A stretch of DNA of 37,766 bases from Bacteroidales bacterium. Lineage in GTDB: Bacteria > Bacteroidota > Bacteroidia > Bacteroidales > VadinHA17. Every line of letters begins with the position of its first letter. Position 1 is the stretch's first letter. Where the stretch lies: contig JANYIW010000123.1 of NCBI GenBank assembly GCA_025358645.1, positions 1-37,766 of the forward strand, read 5' to 3'. The notes under the pieces are model-generated. The model had not been told where the DNA came from. It saw only the letters and a list, made by a program, of their open reading frames with translations, and searched no databases. This document shows positions 1-7,400 of this stretch, piece after piece. The position numbers and the translations under genes were made by a program.

Positions 1-1068
1 ATTTTTAGTCTCGATGCATCCTATATGCTTGACAAAGAAACAGGATATATTAAACTGAATAAATTTGCCGCAACCACCGAGAAAGAGTTCTCAGATGCAG
101 TAACTAAACTGAAAAAGAGTAACATGAAAAATCTGGTCCTCGACTTAAGGGGAAATGGTGGAGGTTATATGCTGGCTGCAACAGAATTGGCCGATAAATT
201 CTTCCCCGATCAGAAACTGCTTGTCTATTTAGCCGGGAGAAAGACTCCAAAGCAGGAATTTAAATCAACCGGCAACGGGAGTCTTTCCTCAGCAAGGATC
301 GTGGTTCTTACCGATGAAGGATCCGCATCAGCGAGTGAGATATTTGCAGGAGCTATGCAAGATTGGGATCGTGGAGTCATTATGGGCAGACGTACCTTTG
401 GTAAAGGACTGGTTCAGAATGGATTTTACCTTACAGATGGTTCAATGATAAGACTCACAATAGCACGTTATTACACTCCTACGGGAAGGTCAATTCAAAG
501 ACCTTACAATGAGGGTTATGACAAATACATGGAGAACTTCTATAAAAGATTTACGGACGGTGAACTGATGTCCGCTGATAGTATCCGTTTACCTGATTCT
601 TTGAAGTATAAAACATTGGTTAACCAACGCATTGTTTACGGCGGCGGCGGAATAATGCCTGATGTTTTTGTATCGGCAGATACTTCATATAATTCTGCTT
701 ACTTTAACAAACTATCTGCAAAAAATGTTCTTAATACCTTTCCACTTGAATATTTCGATAGGAACAGGACAATGTTAAATTCCCAGTATAAATCATTTGC
801 TGACTTCAACATGAAATTTAAATTCAGCTCCGATGATATTAAAGCATTTATAGCAAAAGGAGAAGCCGAAGGAGTCAAGTTCAATGAAGGACAATTCAAT
901 AAATCTGAAGAGGAGATTCTGTTAATATTGAAGGGGTTTGTTGCAAGTAATATGTGGCAGACAAGTGAATTATATCAGATTGTGAATGAGAACGATAAAG
1001 TGATAGCAAAAGCGCTCAAAATTATTTCAGATAAGAAGAGTTATAATTCGATACTAGGTACTCAGTAA
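1..1068 (+). CDS. S41 family carboxy-terminal processing peptidase, 5' truncated by window
   Basis: Serine protease of the CtpA/Prc (S41) family, an envelope enzyme that cleaves near protein C termini. The frame is open to base 1, so the true start, and presumably signal peptide and PDZ domain, lie outside; the first Met (base 25) is internal. Numbered from that Met, the core shows LRGNGGG (about 41-47, substrate/oxyanion region), the serine motif GSASASE (about 99-105) and the general-base lysine in FGKGLVQ (about 126-131), spaced as in the family. The last ~130 residues form a C-terminal extension of unknown role. It ends 21 nt before the rRNA methyltransferase gene on the same strand, so the two are probably co-transcribed. 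The family call is secure; the substrate is unknown. Confidence 0.9.
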   Translation: MFSLDASYMLDKETGYIKLNKFAATTEKEFSDAVTKLKKSNMKNLVLDLRGNGGGYMLAATELADKFFPDQKLLVYLAGRKTPKQEFKSTGNGSLSSARIVVLTDEGSASASEIFAGAMQDWDRGVIMGRRTFGKGLVQNGFYLTDGSMIRLTIARYYTPTGRSIQRPYNEGYDKYMENFYKRFTDGELMSADSIRLPDSLKYKTLVNQRIVYGGGGIMPDVFVSADTSYNSAYFNKLSAKNVLNTFPLEYFDRNRTMLNSQYKSFADFNMKFKFSSDDIKAFIAKGEAEGVKFNEGQFNKSEEEILLILKGFVASNMWQTSELYQIVNENDKVIAKALKIISDKKSYNSILGTQ

Positions 1069-1089
1069 TCAGGAGTCAATAATTTAATA

Positions 1090-2232
1090 ATGAGATTTGT
1101 AGCAAAGACTCTATACGGACTTGAAAAAGTTCTTTCAGAAGAACTTATCGGTCTTGGAGCCCTCGAAGTCGTAATGGGCAACCGTGCAGTTTTTTTTAAA
1201 GGTGATATGAATCTTTTGTACAGGGTAAACTACTGTGTCAGAACTGCTTTATCGATCCTTATGCCAATAGCTGAATTCAGAATCCGATCAAAAGACGATC
1301 TGTATAATGAAGGATTGAAGATAGAATGGGACAGATTTATGGATCCTGATGATACATTTTCAATTGTACCTGTAATTAACTCTCCTCATTTTGGACATTC
1401 AGGCTATGCGGGTCTGATTCTCAAAGATGCTTTAGTCGATTCTTTCAGGAATAAAACGGGTAGGCGTCCATCTGTTGATTCAGGTGATCCCCGGATTCTG
1501 ATCAACCTTCACATTAGCAATGATCTGGCGACGATCTCACTTGACTCTTCCGTGGTTCCTTTGTTCAAACGAGGATACAGGCAGGAACAGTCAGTTGCTC
1601 CGCTTAATGAAGTTCTCGCTGCAGGTATAGTCCTCTTATCAGGATGGAATATGTCTGCTTCATTGACGGATCCAATGTGTGGATCCGGTACAATACCCAT
1701 TGAGGCAGGACTGATAGCATGCAATATTCCACCAGGCAAATTCCGTCAATTCTTTGGATTTCAGCGATGGAAAGATTTTGATGAAGATCTGTTCGAAAAG
1801 ATAAAACACGATTGTAACAGTAAAATTGTACTTTCATCTGTAAAAATATTGGGAAGCGATATTTCGGAACAAACAATACAACATGCCAGAGCCAATGTTT
1901 CAAAAGCAGGACTTAGCGACACCATATCACTTGAAGTATCTGATTTTAAGAATCTTAAATCTGTTGACGACAATGGATTCGTTTTTCTGAATCCGCCTTA
2001 TGGACAAAGAATTCAACCTGAAGAAATTGACCTTTTATATAGTATGATAGGTACAACACTGAAACATAATTTCGCCGGAACCACAGCATGGCTGATAACT
2101 TCAAATAAAGATTCACTCAAACATGTTGGTCTGAAACCTAAAGAAAAGCACACTCTTTTCAATGGCGCATTGGAGTGCGTTCTACTTAAATATGAGATGT
2201 ACCAGGGGACGAAAAAGCAGGAGAAGACCTGA
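1090..2232 (+). CDS. THUMP-domain class I SAM-dependent rRNA methyltransferase (RlmL N-half type)
   Basis: Predicted 23S rRNA guanine-N2 methyltransferase resembling the N-terminal half of E. coli RlmL/YcbY. The 380-aa protein starts with the family signature FVAKTLYGLEKVLSEEL, followed by a THUMP RNA-binding region (about 45-155) and a Rossmann methyltransferase domain. SAM-binding motif I reads DPMCGSGT (194-201) and the catalytic motif IV reads NPPYGQRI (301-308), which fits N2-guanine or N6-adenine methylation. E. coli RlmL carries a second methyltransferase (RlmK) at its C terminus; this protein stops after the first, as is usual outside gammaproteobacteria. ATG start, 21 nt after the protease gene. 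The exact modified nucleotide (G2445 in E. coli) is inferred by family only. Confidence 0.9.
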   Translation: MRFVAKTLYGLEKVLSEELIGLGALEVVMGNRAVFFKGDMNLLYRVNYCVRTALSILMPIAEFRIRSKDDLYNEGLKIEWDRFMDPDDTFSIVPVINSPHFGHSGYAGLILKDALVDSFRNKTGRRPSVDSGDPRILINLHISNDLATISLDSSVVPLFKRGYRQEQSVAPLNEVLAAGIVLLSGWNMSASLTDPMCGSGTIPIEAGLIACNIPPGKFRQFFGFQRWKDFDEDLFEKIKHDCNSKIVLSSVKILGSDISEQTIQHARANVSKAGLSDTISLEVSDFKNLKSVDDNGFVFLNPPYGQRIQPEEIDLLYSMIGTTLKHNFAGTTAWLITSNKDSLKHVGLKPKEKHTLFNGALECVLLKYEMYQGTKKQEKT

Positions 2233-2326
2233 TATCACCTTATAAATGATGTTGGTCACAGCAAATAGTTACCTTTATCAAAAATATACCCATTATTTAA
2301 AAATCCGAAAACTGTGATAGTTAAAT

Positions 2327-2356
2327 TTTGGTAGCTTTATATTTTTATTATATTTG
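2327..2356 (+). promoter_or_regulatory. Bacteroidota-type promoter of siaB
   Basis: TTTG at 2327-2330 and TATATTTG (TAnnTTTG) at 2349-2356, 18 nt apart, match the -33/-7 elements read by the Bacteroidota housekeeping sigma factor. They lie about 40 nt before the siaB ATG. The rest of the 163-nt gap after the methyltransferase gene shows nothing else I can name. This suggests siaB-siaC is transcribed independently of the upstream genes. Confidence 0.6.
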
Positions 2357-2395
2357 TTATTGGAAAAACTAGATCTTATCTAAAATGAAGCTTAA

Positions 2396-2953
2396 ATGAG
2401 CTTTAATATAGAGAATTATTTTTCAGACTTGTCTGCCGGGAATACAATCCTTTATTATAAAGGCAATGTTGATTCGGATGTCATAAATCATGTTCTTGAC
2501 ACTGTTGAGGATAAGATGGTTGCTGTTAATGAACAATCAAAGCTCAGGAAAAAAGTCTATAATGTCCTTGTTGAAAGTCTTCAGAATTTATACCATCATG
2601 TTGACAAAGTGCCCAATGACTTTGAGGATCAGACGGCTGAAAGATTTGGCCTGCTCGTAGTAAAAAAGGTCAACAACGGATATAGAATAATAACCGGAAA
2701 CTTTGTACATGCTGAAAACATTGAAAGGCTGGAAGAGAAAATCAAGAGGATCAACAGGTCTAGTCATGAGGAGATCAAGGAACTATATAAATTTATTCTG
2801 AACCACCAGCGTATTTCGGCTAAAGGAGGAGGAGGACTTGGCCTCGTTGACATTGCAAGGAAAACAGGTAATAAACTTGAATACTCTATTATAGTATATA
2901 ATAAAAATTATTCGTTCTTCTATCTTGATATTTTAGTGAGCGAAGAAATATAA
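2396..2953 (+). CDS. siaB: SiaB-family protein kinase (GHKL-type)
   Basis: In Pseudomonas aeruginosa SiaB is a Ser/Thr kinase with a GHKL ATP-binding fold that phosphorylates SiaC. This 185-aa protein has the same outline: an N-box-like VLVESLQNLYHH (E60, N64), an edge strand RFGLLVVKK, and a glycine-rich lid GGGGLGL (144-150) followed by VDIARKTG. No membrane segment is seen. ATG at 2396; a tiny upstream reading frame overlaps it. The siaC homologue follows after 22 nt, so they form an operon with the promoter at 2327-2356. The phosphatase SiaA and diguanylate cyclase SiaD of the Pseudomonas operon are absent here. The family call rests on motif pattern and on the siaC neighbour. Confidence 0.85.
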   Translation: MSFNIENYFSDLSAGNTILYYKGNVDSDVINHVLDTVEDKMVAVNEQSKLRKKVYNVLVESLQNLYHHVDKVPNDFEDQTAERFGLLVVKKVNNGYRIITGNFVHAENIERLEEKIKRINRSSHEEIKELYKFILNHQRISAKGGGGLGLVDIARKTGNKLEYSIIVYNKNYSFFYLDILVSEEI

Positions 2954-2975
2954 ACAAATTTTAAATCTGATAAAT

Positions 2976-3356
2976 ATGGAACCGATCATTATCGAAGGAA
3001 CCGCCAAAACTCCAACAGTTAAATTTGATTCTACAGAAGGTGTCTTTGAAATAAAAGGACGTTCAATTCCAGAAAACTCAGTAGAATTCTATAAGCCTTT
3101 GGTAGACTGGCTTGATACATATAAGGAGTCACCTCTTACAAAAACTGTAGTAAATATTCGCCTTGAATATTTCAACACAAGCTCATCGAAGTGTATACTC
3201 GATGTATTTAAGAAACTCGAAGCAATTCACAAAGCGAAAAATGAGGTTGAGGTGAACTGGTATTACGAGGAAGATGATGAGGATATGCTCGAGGCAGGTG
3301 AGGATTATGAATCAATAATCCGGGTACCATTTAAAATGATTGAGATTATTGAATAA
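2976..3356 (+). CDS. siaC: SiaC-family regulatory phosphoprotein (DUF1987)
   Basis: Small (126 aa) switch protein whose unphosphorylated form in Pseudomonas binds and activates the diguanylate cyclase SiaD; SiaB phosphorylates it on Thr68. Here the corresponding loop reads LEYFNTSSSK and Thr68 has the same number, in a protein of about the same length. The fold resembles a STAS-like domain: an N-terminal beta hairpin with VKFDSTEGVFEIKGRS, then PLVDWLDTY helix, the NTSSSK phospho-loop and a helix CILDVFKKLE, ending in an acidic stretch (EEDDEDMLEAGED, about 98-110). It is the last gene before a bidirectional terminator. Its output partner in this organism is unknown. Confidence 0.88.
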   Translation: MEPIIIEGTAKTPTVKFDSTEGVFEIKGRSIPENSVEFYKPLVDWLDTYKESPLTKTVVNIRLEYFNTSSSKCILDVFKKLEAIHKAKNEVEVNWYYEEDDEDMLEAGEDYESIIRVPFKMIEIIE

Positions 3357-3397
3357 CTGATTTTTAAAGTTATTATTACAAAGATCGGTTGTTATAA

Positions 3398-3439
3398 AAA
3401 TTAAAGAGGCTGTCTCTCCTAAGGCAGCCTCTTTAATTT
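3398..3439. terminator. Bidirectional rho-independent terminator between siaC and the ABC transporter
   Basis: A 15-bp perfect inverted repeat (arms 3398-3412 and 3425-3439, core AAAGAGGCTG/CAGCCTCTTT) with a 12-nt loop. The arms start and end in A/T runs, so it can form a stem followed by U-rich RNA in both directions. It sits between the two convergent stop codons. Confidence 0.88.
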
Positions 3440-3453
3440 ATCAACGTGCTGAT

Positions 3454-6400
3454 CTAATCGGAACTTTTCCGTTTCTTCCCAAATATATATTCCCCGGAAT
3501 CGAGTAGTTTTTTGAGCAACCTGAAATACAGTGCAAGGTAAAGAAAAAATGTCATAGCCCAGAGAACGATAACATTTACTATATAAGTATTAACTTTCAT
3601 ACCAAAAATCTGCTTCTCCGGTGCATAAAAATGTGCTCTGATAAATTTATATTTGGAATCCATGAATATTGGATCGAGTTTCTGAATCAATTCATCCTTA
3701 TAAATAATGGTTTTTGTCGTTTCATTTTTGTCCTTAACGAACTCCTCGATAGATTTATTAAAATAGTTATCCCTTAGTTTCAGGAATTTTTGCAGATTTT
3801 CTCCTGCCAACCTCGATTTCAAAGCTTCTTTACGGTTACTGACATCATTATAAAGATTGACATAAAGTTTCCTGATTGATTCAACATAACTTATACCTGC
3901 AGTAGCTGCTTCATTAGTAATCTTGTCGGGAGTGAGCTGATCACTATATGCAAATCTGATCTCTGGTGTCAGGGTTAGTTGTTTCCTAATCTCATTTGAG
4001 ATAAGAAGCACGTTATCTCTGAATTCATTATCCTTTACTCCTTTGTTTAGGTCGTTAATAATATTATCAAGAGCTCCTTTTATCTCTACATTCCAATAGT
4101 CTTTCTTAAAGACTGCCTTACTCATCTCCTTTTCATATAGATAAAAAGGTTTTTCATAATTATTATTAATAAACTGATTTACGGCAAGGGCTTCATAACC
4201 CCACCTGGCAGTAATGAATTCACCATATACCGGAATAGAAACCGGCGAGGAAATATTCGGATTCAGCTTCTCAAATTTGACCATTACACCACTTAAAATA
4301 ATCTGAGGAATTACAAGGAACGGAATTAATATATAAATAGTTACCACAGTCTTGAAGCTATCTGATATTACCAGTCCAAGCATATTTGCACCTGCCCAGC
4401 AAGAAAACAGTACGAGCCAGTATTCAAACATCATACCTCTTATTTCAGTAATACCGTTACCAATCAGTACAAATGTGAATGCCTGAATTGCAGATATTGC
4501 AAACTGAACGATCACCTTCGACATCAGATAACTATTCCAGCTAAGATTAAGGAAAGCCTCCCTTTTTAAAATTTTTCTATCTTTTATTATCTCTTCAGCG
4601 CTGACTGTAAGCCCCATGAAAATAGCTACAATCACCGACATGAAAATATAGATGGGAAGGTTGCTATTGTTATATAAAGTATAATGTGGGGTTTTTATGC
4701 TTTCATCAAAATATCGTATGAGGAATGCAAGAAAAAATGCCAGAATGGGCGCCTCCAGAAGTGTAATAATAAGGTATTGCGTGTCAGCAACTTTGGAGAG
4801 AACATCACGTTTAATAAAAACTATAAACTGTTTAAGTCTATTTGGTGTTTTGAAATTTATTTCTGGTATTGCATGACCTGGTTCCCTTTTATCTTCCTTC
4901 TTTTCTTCTTTATAAAGGTTACTCCAGTCTGCCGGGGATATTCTGCGTGTTTCAGAGGGTTGTCCGCTCTCGGTAAACACTTTGGTCTCGACAATATTGA
5001 ATATCTGTTCAGGATTCACATTACCGCAGACGTAACATTCGCTCTCATTGTAATTTGCCTGTTCAATTTTCCTTTTGAAATACTCTATTGAGTCAACCGG
5101 GTTACCATTGTATATAAGATATCCTCCGGTATCGAGGATAATAAGCTTATCAAACATCTTAAATATCTCGGATGAAGGTTGATGGATAACAATAAACAGA
5201 AGTTTCCCTTTTCGTGCAAGTTCTTTTAATAAGTCAAGAATATTTTCAGAATCACGGGATGATAAACCGGATGTTGGTTCATCAAGAAACATTATTGCTG
5301 GTTCGCGGATAAGTTCAAGCGAGATGTTGAGTCTCTTTCGTTGTCCACCACTTATTTTCTTGTTAAGGGGACTGCCTACCTGAATATTCCTTATTTCATA
5401 GAGTCCGAGATTTTTCAGAACACTATCGACTCGTGTGATGATTTCTACTTCTGTTAAATTATCAAAGCAGAGTTTAGCGTTGTAATAGAGATTTTCAAAA
5501 ACTGTGAGTTCCTCAATGAGAAGATCATCCTGTGAGACATATCCTATAAGCCCTTTGATCTTTTCCTTTTCATTATGGATGCTTATTCCATTTATAAACA
5601 CTTCTCCGTCATAAGGATTGCATGTGCCATTCAGAACACCGAGAAGAGTTGACTTTCCTGCTCCGCTGGCACCCATTATACCTACCATTCTGCCCGATTC
5701 TTCCTTGAAGCTCATGTGATGAATTCCCACTGTTCCGCTTTTGAACCGGTATTCAAGATTATTAACTTCATAAACTACTCTTGATGTTTTGAACTCCCCT
5801 TTCAGGAATTGCATTGTAACATCCCAGTAATATATAGGTGTTATTTTATATCCTTTGATAGATGATCCCTGACTGAATGGATATACTTTATCCTCCTGAA
5901 GGAGCTGTCCATTCATAGATAATTCACCTGAACCAATAAACCTTACAAAATATTTATTAACAGATGGCACAAATAGTATCCAGATATGACCTTTCAGCAA
6001 ATCCTTATATGCATGTTTTGCCTCTTTGCGATCAAAGTTTTTAATGCCATTAATTATTAACAGATCAGAGGTTGCAGGAATATTTAAAAACGAATTCAGG
6101 ACAAATTTTTCAATGAATTCATATTCCTCTGTGGTAATATTCAACCCTTCCGCTAGTGTACTTATAAAACCCAGTTCAAGCTGACTTACTTCCTGTCCTC
6201 CTGATTTGCAAAATTCCAGTAACTGTATAACTACTACTATTCTCTGTTCCTGGTCGAGCTGACCCTGTTCGTTGATTTCATTGCAAAGTTTTGTGATCCT
6301 GATTGCGATAGCTCCTTCACGTCTCTCTGCACTGCTTTTTTCAAGCTTTTTTCTGGCTTCTTCAAATTTTTCATCATACGTCGAGAGATATTTATTTACC

Positions 6401-6525
6401 AGTTCCTGATTGAGCTGGCGTTTGAGAAAAACTTCAACGAACCCTCTTCTTTCTATAGCGTTGCTCTGAGGTTTGGCAATAATCGCAAACAACTGCATAA
6501 GAGTTTCCAGGATCTTCTCACTCAT
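3454..6525 (-). CDS. ABCG-like ABC transporter (ATPase + permease) with N-terminal TerB-like and FHA-like regions
   Basis: Half-transporter of the ABC-2/ABCG type, 1023 aa. Residues 1-150 are helical, acidic and duplicated in feel, like TerB domains; about 160-240 is beta-rich and FHA-like. The nucleotide-binding domain has Walker A GASGAGKST (285-293), signature ISGGQRKRL (391-399), Walker B IMFLDEP (411-417) and H-loop His448. A linker carries CYVCGNVNPEQIF (about 497-509). The membrane part (from ~580) has about five helices, then roughly 180 residues of hydrophilic, mostly helical sequence, then a last helix near 985-1005, an arrangement recalling the extracellular loop before TM6 in ABCG proteins but much larger. 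Substrate unknown. ATG start; the flavin reductase gene lies 154 nt upstream on the same strand, with a possible promoter between. Confidence 0.88.
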   Translation of the reverse strand: MSEKILETLMQLFAIIAKPQSNAIERRGFVEVFLKRQLNQELVNKYLSTYDEKFEEARKKLEKSSAERREGAIAIRITKLCNEINEQGQLDQEQRIVVVIQLLEFCKSGGQEVSQLELGFISTLAEGLNITTEEYEFIEKFVLNSFLNIPATSDLLIINGIKNFDRKEAKHAYKDLLKGHIWILFVPSVNKYFVRFIGSGELSMNGQLLQEDKVYPFSQGSSIKGYKITPIYYWDVTMQFLKGEFKTSRVVYEVNNLEYRFKSGTVGIHHMSFKEESGRMVGIMGASGAGKSTLLGVLNGTCNPYDGEVFINGISIHNEKEKIKGLIGYVSQDDLLIEELTVFENLYYNAKLCFDNLTEVEIITRVDSVLKNLGLYEIRNIQVGSPLNKKISGGQRKRLNISLELIREPAIMFLDEPTSGLSSRDSENILDLLKELARKGKLLFIVIHQPSSEIFKMFDKLIILDTGGYLIYNGNPVDSIEYFKRKIEQANYNESECYVCGNVNPEQIFNIVETKVFTESGQPSETRRISPADWSNLYKEEKKEDKREPGHAIPEINFKTPNRLKQFIVFIKRDVLSKVADTQYLIITLLEAPILAFFLAFLIRYFDESIKTPHYTLYNNSNLPIYIFMSVIVAIFMGLTVSAEEIIKDRKILKREAFLNLSWNSYLMSKVIVQFAISAIQAFTFVLIGNGITEIRGMMFEYWLVLFSCWAGANMLGLVISDSFKTVVTIYILIPFLVIPQIILSGVMVKFEKLNPNISSPVSIPVYGEFITARWGYEALAVNQFINNNYEKPFYLYEKEMSKAVFKKDYWNVEIKGALDNIINDLNKGVKDNEFRDNVLLISNEIRKQLTLTPEIRFAYSDQLTPDKITNEAATAGISYVESIRKLYVNLYNDVSNRKEALKSRLAGENLQKFLKLRDNYFNKSIEEFVKDKNETTKTIIYKDELIQKLDPIFMDSKYKFIRAHFYAPEKQIFGMKVNTYIVNVIVLWAMTFFLYLALYFRLLKKLLDSGEYIFGKKRKSSD

Positions 6526-6552
6526 AATAAAGCATTTTTATAATTCAAGCTT

Positions 6553-6583
6553 TGAAGATATGAAATTAGTTGTTTGGGACAAA
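6553..6583 (-). promoter_or_regulatory. Possible promoter of the ABC transporter gene
   Basis: On the minus strand TTTG (complement of 6580-6583) is followed after 19 nt by TATCTTCA (complement of 6553-6560), a 6-of-6-minus-two match to TAnnTTTG, 28 nt before the start codon. Spacing is right but the -7 box is imperfect. Confidence 0.35.
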
Positions 6584-6679
6584 GAATCCTAATTAATGTT
6601 TTTTGCTTTACTCCATATTTTAGCCATCTAATCAGCCTGGAAAGACCGATGGTTGATGAATTCATCTGTAAAAAAAGTT

Positions 6680-7258
6680 CTATTTCTTCTTGTTTTTCTT
6701 CTCCACAGAAAAACCAAATTTACCTATTAAACTGCCTGTTTCATAATATTTTCCATGCGAATAGCAGATAGGTTCTGCGTCGTTTAATCTGAACAGGCCG
6801 GTATTTTTATCAATATATTTTTCATCGGCATTGACGGCTACCACCTCTGATATAAACATGTGGTGCGATCCAAGTTCTTTTATTTCCTTAACTATACATT
6901 CAATATTGATTGGCGATTCTTTAATCAAAGGCGCCTTTACCTTTGAAGCAGGAACAGGAGTAAGCCCCATTTCAGAAAACTTTTTATGGTCCTTTCCTGA
7001 TTTTACCCCACACCAGTCTGTTGCAAAAGCAAGTGATTTTGTCGTCAGGTTGATAACATACTCACCATTATTTTTTATTATATTATAGGAGTGACGGCCA
7101 GGCCTTACAGAAATGTAACACATTGCCGGATCACTACATATAGTACCAGTCCATGAAACCGTAATAATATTATACTCTTCAGGTACAGATCCACAACTTA
7201 CCATTACCGCCGGTAGCGGATAAATCATCGTTCCGGGTTTCCATAAAACTTTACTCAT
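6680..7258 (-). CDS. Flavin reductase family protein (FMN-binding split barrel)
   Basis: 192-aa protein of the flavin reductase-like/DIM6-NTAB family, which binds FMN and either reduces flavin with NAD(P)H or acts as an FMN oxidoreductase. Typical features in order: WKPGTMIYPLPAVMVSCG at the N terminus, NIITVSWTGTICSDPAMCYISV (FMN phosphate-binding strand region), RHSYNIIKNNGEYVINL, then ATDWCGVKSGKDHKKF and the C-terminal YSHGKYYETG. Cytoplasmic; ends in a basic tail (KKNKKK). Transcribed divergently from clpB with its own -7 box. Which electron acceptor it serves cannot be told from sequence. Confidence 0.85.
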   Translation of the reverse strand: MSKVLWKPGTMIYPLPAVMVSCGSVPEEYNIITVSWTGTICSDPAMCYISVRPGRHSYNIIKNNGEYVINLTTKSLAFATDWCGVKSGKDHKKFSEMGLTPVPASKVKAPLIKESPINIECIVKEIKELGSHHMFISEVVAVNADEKYIDKNTGLFRLNDAEPICYSHGKYYETGSLIGKFGFSVEKKNKKK

Positions 7259-7274
7259 AATTCAGAATTTGAGC

Positions 7275-7282
7275 CAAAGATA
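7275..7282 (-). promoter_or_regulatory. -7 element of the flavin reductase promoter
   Basis: On the minus strand the complement of 7275-7282 reads TATCTTTG, a full TAnnTTTG match, 16 nt before the start codon. I see no good -33 element at standard spacing; a TTTG lies about 25 nt further upstream. Confidence 0.45.
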
Positions 7283-7367
7283 GTTTTAAATCTTTGACAG
7301 ATTGGCACAAAAAGGTGATAATACGATGTCAAAAAGACATTGAAATGAAATTGATCAACACTGGCAG

Positions 7368-7375
7368 TAATTTTG
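7368..7375 (+). promoter_or_regulatory. -7 element of the clpB promoter
   Basis: TAATTTTG at 7368-7375 matches TAnnTTTG, 25 nt before the clpB ATG, giving a short leader of about 20 nt. The -33 element is weak. A small hairpin (ATGTC-AAAAA-GACAT, 7326-7340) lies just upstream; I see no CIRCE element. Confidence 0.45.
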
Positions 7376-7400
7376 CAGAACATTACTCAAACAACGCAAT

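Noticed and set aside
2263-2275. 13-nt sequence AAATAGTTACCTT also found at 35509-35521
   Set aside because: Too short, flanks differ completely, and a chance repeat is expected in AT-rich DNA of this length.
4684-5091. 135-codon open frame antisense to the ABC transporter
   Set aside because: Cys/Phe-rich shadow of a well-supported gene, no promoter or family features.
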